In this document: piece by piece, positions 11,353-20,520 of the stretch | Numbering within the stretch: position 1 is the stretch's first letter | Layout: each line of letters begins with the position of its first letter | Assembly: GCF_030272615.1 (NCBI RefSeq) | Contig: NC_081414.1 | Span: 313,137,664 to 313,197,663, forward strand | Length of the DNA stretch: 60,000 nt | DNA from: Cryptomeria japonica | Taxonomy: Eukaryota; Streptophyta; Pinopsida; Cupressales; Cupressaceae | Reading direction: 5' to 3' | The notes under the pieces: generated by a model | The model's database searches: none | What the model was told of the DNA's origin: nothing | Seen by the model: only the letters and a program-made list of their open reading frames with translations | Made by a program: the position numbers and the translations under genes

Positions 11353-12653
11353 TGTAGACACATAAATCTGTCCAATTAATTAAATGAATATTAAGTATTT
11401 ATTTGATTATTTAACCATCAATCATCAGTTAATTAAATTCATATTTAATTAATTCATCCTCAACCTCTTCTTCTATTAACTAAATAAATTATTCAATTTA
11501 TTTAAATTAATTCATTAAGCCACACTCTAACAATCAATTAAATGAATTAAACATATTTATTTAATTAAAACCCCTTTCCTCATTTAAATAAATATTTATT
11601 TAAAATCTCTAAACTTCCCCCTCCCACCCCCCTTGCATTCTCCTACAAATGCAAGTTGCACTATTTGGTTGAAATAAAGTAATTTTATTTCAATTAAAAT
11701 CCCATTTTCTCTAACCCACCAAACCCACTTGCATCATAAACATCTTCTAGATTCTTGTAAACCATTCCTAATTAGCCTAATCACCCTCCCTAATTATTGT
11801 CACATTCCTAAGCAAAGAGAAGTCATTTCTCAAAGTCTTCAAAGTATTTGAAAAACATTAAAGGCTTTATGTCTTCAAAAAGTTAACCCCTAAAGTCTTC
11901 CAAACCATTAATTGTTCTTACATAACCATTTATGGCTCTTACATAACCATTAATGGTTGATTCAACTTGCCCACATGGCTAGAGGCTTTCCCTCTAACTC
12001 AACCTCCATTTAACTCATAGGTCTCTTCAAGCATTAATTGCTTTGATCATGGTTATCCCCACTAACTCTTGCACAAGAGTTTGTCCATTGGATAAAGGCT
12101 TTATTCACTAACTCAAGCCCAACCTTACCTCCCAAGGTAACCTTCATGTCATCTCAAGCATTTAATGCTTCTTACCTCTCCTCTCAAGCCATCTCATGTT
12201 GATATTTGTCATCTTGGGATTGGGTTGAAAGCCCTCACATGGTTTGATTAACTTTCAATCCTGACCCTTGCTAAGATTACTCAATCTCCACCATTCATTT
12301 CTCTTTTTTTTCCTATAAATAGAGTCCATTCCTTCTTCAAAAGGATCCAAAAATCTTGTAGCATCAAACTTATAGTAAATTTGAGAGAGCATTTAGAAGC
12401 ACTTTTCTTTGTTATTTTGGCTAAAATTAACATAGATTAATTAGATATTTTCTCATATTTAGCTTGTTTGCATTTGCATAATTAGTCATTTTCATAATCT
12501 TGAATCTCCATAAGACATCCATAATAGTGCAAAAAGTTGAGGGCTACACTCATGTGGAACTTGGAGAGGAGAGGAACAAGGGAGGAGCAACTATGAGCAT
12601 ACTGGAGGGCATCTTGGAGGGTTTTGTGTCTTTCCTTCATTTTTGTGTGCTTT
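11353..12653 (+). repeat. 5' LTR of E, first part
   Basis: Starts TGTAGACACATAAAT right after the polypurine tract at 11340-11352 and matches 50416-51070 plus 59369-60000. It is AT-rich at the start. Interrupted after 12653 by element D, whose target-site duplication is gcttt (12649-12653). The LTR resumes at 19993. Confidence 0.87.
12314..12322 (+). promoter_or_regulatory. LTR promoter TATA box of E
   Basis: tataaatag, preserved in the other LTR at 59664-59672 in the same context (tttttcctataaatagag). It fits the U3 promoter of an LTR retrotransposon on the plus strand. Confidence 0.6.
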
Positions 12654-13988
12654 TGTCACGAACCCATAATTGATGTATGAACTAAATATTAATACATATA
12701 TACTTGTAATTATTGCGAATATCGGCATCAATTAATCAATTAATTAATGATCTATTTCAATGAATAAGATAAACTAGTATTAATTAATGTTAATATAATA
12801 CTAGTATTAATCAATAAATATTTATATTATAATAATCAAATGATCAATAATCTATTAAACAATTAATAATCTATTCCAATTAATAAAATAAACTAGTATT
12901 AATATAATCAATAAATATTAACATTATAATCAATAATCTATTAATCGATTAACTAATAATCTATTAATAATCAATATCAAACTTATATTAATGTTAATAT
13001 AAATCAATTAATTAATTAATCAAATAAATAAAATATCATATTCAAAAGCGATAGTTATAATATATCTAACATTAATTAGTGATTAATGAAATATTATATT
13101 ACCTTTCAAATATATAACAAATATTATACACGATAAACATCATCGGGGGCATAAAAGCATAAAACAAATAAAACTTAGGAATAAAATTATAAATCGATGT
13201 CTTCTTGCAAACGAGGTTTTATGAAGCGACAGCAATCCGAGCGAACAACTACGGCTCGCACCCCAGAATCAACATACAAATACGGGAAGAGAAGGCAGTA
13301 TGAGGGGCGCGATGCTAAGAAGGGAGTTCGGCAGATAAAGGAAACCACAGATACGCACCGCAAGGATCCGAACTAACCTTCCGGTAAGTATCTCAGGGTC
13401 TTGTGATGCCCACTTACGGTTTATTGAATTTCCTATCCTCCCTTAATTAGCAGAAAATATATATAAATTAGAATTAATTCTGTATACATTTTTGTTTACA
13501 CAGAAAGATGGTTTCCATTCACTCTACATTCACAATTTCATGCAACAATAATAAAATATTAATTAAATAGTGAATGTCTCTGGATATGAGGGATATGCCC
13601 AGAGTCACTGCATAATGAAATGTAGAAATGTATGTTGAATTATTTTATTTTAGGTAAATATGTTGCTAAGTACCTCGGTGGGATGATGTTTCCATAATAT
13701 ACCATTGTCTATAATAGACTGGGAGTTTGCTAGGGGATAGGGCAACCCTCTTGGGGCTAGACCAACCATGGGAGCCTGTGAGTTGTTGCCATCCTAAGGG
13801 TAGTAATTCTACCATCCACTATAGGAATGGGATAAGACTTGGAAATACTATTCCAGCAAGGGTTTTAGGCTTGTATTACAATTCAGAAGTAGGAAATCTA
13901 GTTTAAAGTCAATGATCTATAGTCTCCTCTCTTGTAAAATACAATGCTAAATTATATTATTGAACTACCGTGACTTAGGTTCATTACA
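12654..13988 (+). repeat. 5' LTR of D
   Basis: Starts TGTCACGAACCC and ends TCATTACA. The first 450 bp are extremely AT-rich with many TTAATTAAT words; the later part is of ordinary composition. Nearly identical to 18658-19987. A TATA-like tatatataaat lies near 13457. Confidence 0.94.
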
Positions 13989-13990
13989 AG

Positions 13991-14002
13991 TGGTATCAGA
14001 GC
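13991..14002 (+). other. Primer binding site of D, initiator tRNA-Met type
   Basis: TGGTATCAGAGC two bases after the LTR end, the same primer class as element A. Confidence 0.93.
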
Positions 14003-14028
14003 ATCTTTCCTACCAGCCTGTTAAGCTA

Positions 14029-15320
14029 ATGCAAACCTACGAGAGAAGAAGGAAACAACCCACAATGAATGAATTGGCCAATGAAATGAGAGCCTATAGG
14101 GAAAAAACAAACCAAACATTAGTAAATCAAATGGAAAAAACAAATCAAGCTCTCCTCCAAGCCCTCCAAAACATGGGAAAATCTATCGATAGTCTTAAAG
14201 GCAATTCCTTGAATGGGAGGGATATAAGTTCGAATCATTCAGAAAATAACAACAATCCTTCATCCTCTAGGATACCCAAACCCACTTTCTTGACTAGAGA
14301 GGGATCACCGGGAGAGGAAGAAAGAGACATACAAAATACAAATAGCACCGTGGACAATGCCAGAGCTTATGCTAGCCTTGAGCCATAAGTTAGAGACCTC
14401 ATAACCTTTGGAGAATTCTGCGAAGGGCAAAGGCAAAAAGCACCAAGGAGAGCACGAGCTAACACAAATAAAGATTTGAGACAAAAAGTCAACAAAATAA
14501 ACCTCCCACATTTCGATGGGTCCGGAAAGAATTCCGCTCATGCCTGGTTACAAAAGTTAAATACCTACCTCACCCTTAGTCCAATGGTTGAGGAAGACGC
14601 ACTTTAGTTTGCCATCCTACACTTATAAGGTTTAGCACATGAATGGTGGTACCATGGTATTTCACTCAGGGACACCAAAACATAACTACATGTGAAGATT
14701 TCTCACAGAGACTTATCAAAAGATTTGACATAAGTCACCCCCAAGAAAATTTCAAAAAACTGACTCAACTTAGACAACATGGGGGAGTAAAAGATTATAT
14801 AGCTGAGTTTCAGAAAATTTCAGTGCAAGTAATAGGAATAGATGATGACCGACATACCTACCTATTTGTTGAAGGACTAAAAGACTCACTAAAAGGACTA
14901 GTAAGTGCCTTCAATCCCACATCCTTGGATGATGCTATTGATAAAGCACTAAGGTTAGAGGGGTCAACAAATAACAACAAACTCTCAAACTACCACGACA
15001 AACCATTCCATAAGAGGGATGAAACCCATAAAAGGGAAGAATATCCCAAAGACTCCCTAAACCTAGAAGAGAGGAAAAGATTAAGAAGGGCGGGACAATG
15101 CTACACGTGCAAAAGACCCTAGGAGACGGGTCACCAATGTGAGGGGAAAAAGGACCATGAAGAGAAAAGAATATGTTTCAAATGCAAGGAAGAATGGAAA
15201 CCAGGACACAAATGTGAGAAAAGAGGAAGGGCACACAATATAGAAATAACCTTCGAGGAAGAGGATGAGGATAATGTAAATAAGAAAGCAAGACATGAAG
15301 AAGAAGGAGAGGAATATGGA
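14029..15320 (+). pseudogene. Element D gag, interrupted
   Basis: An ATG at 14029 lies 26 bases after the primer site. The product has a polar N-terminus (MNELANEMRAYREKTNQ), then the gag core: KINLPHFDGSGKNSAHAWL, HEWWYHGI, CEDFSQRLIKRFDI, LRQHGGVKDYIAEFQ and LFVEGLKDSLKGLV. It ends in a Cys/His region with two knuckle-like clusters, CYTCKRP (15100-15120) and CFKCKEEWKPGHKC (15178-15219). Breaks: TAA at 14386, TAG at 14605, TAA at 14626, a frameshift near 14660 and TAG at 15120. Confidence 0.9.
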
Positions 15321-15737
15321 GTGATAGCTACTTTCACCCAAGCTCCTGAGAATCGAGTCCTAAGGATCAAAAGTACTATCCAAGGGAGAAAGGTCATATC
15401 ACTAATTGATAGTGGGGCATCCCACAACTTCATAGATGAAAAACTTGTTGCAAAAATGAAATTAAAGACCAGAGATTTCAAAGGATTTACAACCACCCAA
15501 GCTACGGGTTCTTTGGTTAGGTGTACAAAGGTAGTTCCTCAACAAGAGATTATTTTGGGAAAACACTTCATTAGAGTGGATTTGCATGTTGTTCCATTAC
15601 ACAATGACATTATCCTAGGGTCACCATGGATATATTCCTTGGGATGTTTCAAATTTGATCTTCCTAACTTAAGGATCCAGTTCATGCAAGAGGGGCAAGA
15701 GATAACATTAGAAGGAACCCCTGACGGGTCTCCCTAG
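15321..15737 (+). pseudogene. Element D aspartic protease
   Basis: In the gag frame. Active site VISLIDSGASHNFI (about 15390-15432) and second conserved block DIILGSPWIYSLG (about 15608-15645). This 139-codon stretch is open, ended by TAG at 15735-15737, after which the linker to RT continues in the same frame. It would mature the gag-pol polyprotein. Confidence 0.9.
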
Positions 15738-17160
15738 TTAGTTTCATGTAAAGCAATTGAAAGAATTTTTAGGAGAGGGAGAGGTGAGTGGGTTGCCCAA
15801 TGCCTAGTCCTAGATAAATCTACCTCAAGGGGGCCAGCCATTCATGTCGACATCCAACCAATTATCAAGAGATATAAAAAGGTCTTTGATGACATTTCCC
15901 CAGGCTTACCACCAAAGAGGGGATTCGAGCATATCATAGAACTTGAGGAAGGGGCAAAACCAGTAATTACTGCTCCATACAGGCACCCACAAAAATATAA
16001 AGATGAAATCGAGAGAACAATTAAAGAACTCCTAGAAATGGGACACATATAACCCAGCTCAAGTCCTTTTGCTTCGTCAGTAGTACTTGTCAAAAAGAAA
16101 GATGGAACAATGTAGATGTGCATAGAATACAAAGCACTAAACAAAAAAACTATAAAGAACCACTACCCCATTCCGAGGGTAGATGAACTTATGGATGAAT
16201 TACACGAGGCTAAGTATTTTTCAAAAATTGATATGAGATCAGGATATCACCAAATAAGGATGAGGGAAGAAGATGTGCCTAAAACAACTTTTCGATGCCA
16301 TTATGGGCATTTCGAATTCTTGGTTCTACCCTTTGGGCTTACTAATGCCCCAGCTACCTTTCAATCATGTATGAATCACACATTCCGAAAACAATTAAGG
16401 AAATTCTTGTTAATATTTTTCGATGACATCCTAATCTATAGTAAGACATGGCAAGAACACCTCCATCATGTTGAAGAGGTACTAAGTATCCTAGAAACCA
16501 AATCCCTATTTCTAAAGCTTCAAAATGCGAGTTCAGATTGAAAGAAATTCTCTATTTAGGCCATAAAATAAATGAAGAAGGAGTTAGTGTGGATGAAGAA
16601 AAGATTAGGGCAATCAAGGAATGGCCAAAACCAAAAACTTTGACACAACTTAGAGGCTTCTTGGGACTATGCAGTTATTACAGATGCTTCGTCAAAGGTT
16701 TTTCAAAAATAGCTGCCCCCTTAACAGATTTAACAAAGAAAGGAGCTTTCAGCTAGAACGAGACAACACAAAAAGCCTTTGAGGAATTAAAAATAGCAAT
16801 GAGTTCATGCCCCGTCCAAGCTATTCCAGATTTTTCACAAGCTTTTGAGTTACAGTGTGATGCCTCAGGAGAAGGAATTGGAGCTATACTCATGAAAAAC
16901 AAACATCCCATTGCTTTTGAAAGTCGTAAACTTATAGATAGTGAGCGACATTATTCTATTTATGATAAGGAGATGCTAGCAATCATGCATGCCTTAGCAA
17001 AGTTCAGGCAATACTTAGTGTGTGGGAGATTCAACATCAAAACAGATCACAACAGCTTAAGATTCTTTATGAATCAAAAGGATCTTAATGATCGCCAACA
17101 AAAATGGGTAAGCCGAATCCAGGCTTACAATTTTGACATTGAGTATGTCAAGGGTACCCA
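15738..17160 (+). pseudogene. Element D reverse transcriptase and RNase H
   Basis: The linker with FDDISPGLPPKRGFEHIIEL leads into RT: YKALNKKTIKNHYPIPRVDE, FSKIDMRSGYHQIRM, VLPFGLTNAPATFQ and the FFDDILIYSK catalytic box (about 16417). RNase H follows: LQCDASGEGIGAIL, IYDKEMLAIMHAL, KTDHNSLRFF and VVADALSC, with all four acidic residues kept. Breaks: TAA at 16049, TAG at 16113 (at a conserved Trp of the DGTxR-type block), frameshift near 16525 and TAG at 16754. Catalytic residues are intact although the frame is not. Confidence 0.92.
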
Positions 17161-18673
17161 TAATGTGGTAGCAGATGCATTATCTTGTCGAAGTCACATA
17201 AACTCTCTTACAAGTATCATGGGAGATTGGAGAAAAGACATTATTACAGAATACACTAAAGACCCACAAACGAATAAGATTATGGAGGGGAAAATACCAA
17301 GTGATGAATACAAAATAGTAGAAGAACTCATCCTATACAAAGGAAGGGTACTCCTGGCAGCAAACTCCAAGATTAAGGAAAGGGTTATAAGGGAGTATCA
17401 TGACAACCCGTTATCAGGGCATCCCATATTCTATAAGACCTACAAACAAATCCGAGAAAGATATTCATGGAAAGGACTTAAGAGGGATATTATGAAGTAT
17501 GTTTAGGAGTGTATGACATGTCAAAGGAATAAGGCAGAACATAACAACCCACCCGATCTATTACAGCCATTACCCATCCCTAATAAAAAATGGGAGAGCA
17601 TCTCAATGGATTTCATCACAGGGTTACCCAAAGTTTGTGATAAAGATTGCATTTTTGTAGTAGTGGACAGACTGACCAAGTACGCACACTTCCTTGCAAT
17701 TTCCACCCACTATAAAGCACCCCAGATAGCAGAGTTATTCTTCAAAGAGATTTTTAGATTACATGGATTACCCAAAAACATTATCAGTGATAGGGATAGT
17801 AAGTTTCTCATCCTGTTTTGGCAAGAGCTCTTTCGGTTAGCAGGAACAAAATTAACCCCCAGCACAAGTTACCATCCCCAGACAGATGGACAAACAAAAA
17901 TTGTTAACAAATGGGTAGAAGGATATCTCAGGAACTATGTAACAAGACAACAAAATGCATGGATCAAATGGCTACATTTAGGGGAATATTGTTATAATAC
18001 CACCCACCATATGTCCATCAGGATGAGTCCATTTAAGGCTTTATATGGATATAAGGCCACTACATTCAGAGATTTGATCACTCAGGGAAGCAAAGTACCA
18101 GGGGCCAAAGATTTTATCCAGCAAAACATTGATATTATGAACACTCTCAAAGATAATCTACACCATGCTCAAAATCAGCAAAAGATATATGCTGATCGTA
18201 AGCGTGTGGAAAGATCTTTCAAAATCGGTGATTTGGTATTTTTGAGATTACAACCATATAAGCAATCCTCTCTCAAAGTAAGCGGTGCAGAAAAGCTAAA
18301 ACCGAGATTCTATGGACCATACAAGGTTGTAAGGAAGATAGGCGAAGTAGCCTATGAGTTAGAACTACCTGGGAATAGCAAGATTCACAACATCTTTCAT
18401 GTATCTAGGCTTAAAAAGGTCATTGGGTAACAAGTCAACCCTTGTGTCGAATTGCCGCCACTAAATGATGAAGGGAAACTTATCTTGGAACCTGAAGTGA
18501 TCCTGGACAAACGTGAAAAAAGACTAAGAAATAGGACTATTCCAGAATACTTAGTAAAATGGAAAGGTTTACCAAAAGAAGATGCTTCTTGGGTAGGGGA
18601 AGAGATCATTTCTCATCCTAGATTGCTTGAGGACAAGCAAATTTGGGAGGGGTGGACTGTCACGAACCCATAA
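17161..18673 (+). pseudogene. Element D integrase with C-terminal chromodomain
   Basis: The zinc finger ends with ECMTCQRNK right after a TAG at 17504. The catalytic core has SMDFITGLPK and IISDRDSKF, but the third acidic residue after HPQTDGQT is Lys (AAA at 17897-17899), so the DDE triad is broken. The C-terminal block GPYKVVRKIGEVAYELELP is followed by TAA at 18428 and then a good chromodomain, VILDKREKRLRNRTIPEYLV with KWKGLPKEDASW. The frame ends at 18673, 16 bases inside the 3' LTR, overlapping the polypurine tract. Confidence 0.92.
18645..18657 (+). other. Polypurine tract of D
   Basis: gggaggggtggac directly before the LTR start TGTCACG. It also lies within the end of the coding frame. 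Confidence 0.85.
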
Positions 18674-19987
18674 TTGATGTATGAACTAAATATTAATACA
18701 TATATACTTGAAATTATTGCGAATATCGACATCAATTAATCAATTAATTAATGATCTATTTCAATGAATAAGATAAACTAGTATTAATTAATGTTAATAT
18801 AATACTAGTATTAATCAATAAATATTTATATTATAATAATCAAATGATCAGTAATCTATTAAACAATTAATAATCTATTCCAATTAATAAAATAAACTAG
18901 TATTAATATAATCAATAAATATTAACATTATAATCAATAATCTATTAACCGATTAACTAATAATCTATTAATAATCAATATCAAACTTATATTAATGTTA
19001 ATATAATCAATTAATTAATTAATCAAATAAATAAAATATCATATTCAAAAGCGATAGTTATAATATATCTAACATTAATTAGTGATTAATGAAATATTAT
19101 ATTACCTTTCAAATATATAACAAATATTATACACGATAAACATCATCGGGGGCATAAAAGCATAAAACAAATAAAACTTAGGAATAAAATTATAAATCGA
19201 TGTCTTCTTGCAAACGAGGTTTTATGAAGCGACAACAATCCGAGTGAACAACTACGGCTCGCACCCCAGAATCAACATACAAATACGGGAAGAGAAGGCA
19301 GTATGAGGGGCGCAATGGTAAGAAGGGAGTTCGACAGATAAAGGAAACCACAGATATGCACCGCAAGGATCCGAACTAACCTTCCGGTAAGTATCTCAGG
19401 GTCTTGTGATGCCCACTTACGGTTTATTGAATTTCCTATCCTCCCTTAATTAGCAGAAAATATATATAAATTAGAATTAATTCTGTATACATTTTTGTTT
19501 ACACAGAAAGATGTTTTCCATTCACTCTGCATTCACAATTTCATGCAACAATAATGAAATATTAATTAAATAGTGAATGTCTCTGGATATGAGGGATATG
19601 CCCAGAGTCATTGCATAATGAAATGTAGAAATGTAGAATTATTTTATTTTAGGTAAATATGCTGCTAAGTACCTCGGTGGGATGATGTTTCCATAATATA
19701 CCATTGTCTATAATAGACTGGGAGTTTGCTAGGGGACAGGGCAACCCTCTTGGGGCTAGACCAACCATGGGAGCCTGTGAGTTGTTGCCATCCTAAGGGC
19801 AGTAATTCTACCGTCCACTATAGGAATGGGATAAGACTTGGAAATACTATTCCAGCAAGGGTTTTAGGCTTGTATTACAATTCAGAAGTAGGAAATCTAG
19901 TTTAAAGTCAGTGATCTATAGTCTCCTCTCTTGTAAAATACAATGCTAAATTATATTATTGAACTGCCGTGACTTAGGTTCATTACA
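18658..19987 (+). repeat. 3' LTR of D
   Basis: Matches 12654-13988 with roughly 20 substitutions, a 1-bp gap and a 4-bp deletion. Ends TTCATTACA before the target copy acttt and the resumed E LTR. Confidence 0.94.
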
Positions 19988-19992
19988 ACTTT

Positions 19993-20122
19993 CCATAATT
20001 TGTTTTATATCTCTCTTGATATGCATGCTCAGGATTGTAGTTTCATTCATCTTCCATTTTTGATTGTCACTAACAACAATAACGTTTGAATCTTATGTTT
20101 CTTGCATCCTTTTTAGCGTGCA
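19993..20122 (+). repeat. 5' LTR of E, last part
   Basis: The remaining 130 bases of the E LTR after D, ending ttagcgtgca five bases before the primer site. Inferred from position: the other LTR leaves the window before this part, so it cannot be aligned here. The reconstructed LTR would be about 1.43 kb. Confidence 0.65.
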
Positions 20123-20127
20123 TCATA

Positions 20128-20172
20128 TGGTGAACTCGAGGTGAATCGAACACACAACCTTCTGATTGAAAA
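20128..20172 (+). other. Extended primer binding site of E, elongator-tRNA type
   Basis: Starts TGGTGAACTCG; the match to a tRNA goes on past the usual 12-18 bases. The reverse complement ends CGAGTTCACCA and, before that, reads GTGTGTTCGATTCAC, a recognisable T arm (TTCGATT loop), then AATCAGAAGG, like the 3' side of an anticodon arm with the variable loop. So about 40 bases resemble the 3' half of a tRNA. The isoacceptor was not identified; tRNA-Arg, used by Ogre/Tat elements, is possible. Confidence 0.6.
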
Positions 20173-20218
20173 ACTAACTTTTTTTTGTGATTTTTCCATA
20201 AAATTTCCACACACAGGT

Positions 20219-20520
20219 TGCGCTTTAGCACTATTGACACTCGTTTTAGTGCCTTTGACAGCAGAAGATTTAGTGTTTTGGTCTGAGTTTTGGTACTTTT
20301 GTTTCAGAATTAGCACCTTTGTCCGAGTTATAGCGCTATTGCAATGTTTTAGCGCCTTTGCGCTCTGTCTGACAAAATTTTCATTTTATGGAGTAGTTTT
20401 AATTAGCGCGTTTGTCTAAATTTTAGCGCTTTTGGTGTTCTTTTAGCGAGTCTATTAGTCCTTGAATGCTTTTGTCTTAAAGTGGCGCTTCTATGTTTAC
20501 ACAGAGTAGCGCTTTTGTAA
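20219..20520 (+). repeat. Degenerate array of tagcgc-tttg words in the E leader
   Basis: Repeated words such as tttagcgcctttg, tagcgctattg, tagcgcgtttg, tagcgcttttg and decayed forms (tagtgcctttg, tagcacctttg) recur about every 20-35 bases roughly a dozen times. The spacing is irregular and the words between are unrelated. No coding function is seen. Confidence 0.65.

Larger units (their letters stand above)
12654..19987 (+). mobile_element. Ty3/gypsy chromovirus D inserted in the 5' LTR of E
   Basis: Complete element of 7334 bp with both LTRs (12654-13988 and 18658-19987), primer site, gag, protease, RT, RNase H, integrase, chromodomain and polypurine tract. Flanks are gcttt and acttt, a 5-bp target duplication with one mismatch. 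The LTRs differ at about 20 bases plus two small indels, about 1.5%, the closest pair in the window. Despite that, the polyprotein has at least ten stops and two frameshifts. Confidence 0.94.

Noticed and set aside
13960-14028. Start of D gag at 13960
   Set aside because: That codon lies inside the 5' LTR, upstream of the primer site; the first ATG after the primer site is at 14029.
20128-20172. A cellular tRNA gene on the minus strand
   Set aside because: Only a 3' half-like part with CCA is present, directly next to an LTR end; that is what a primer binding site looks like, and no D arm or 5' acceptor strand follows.
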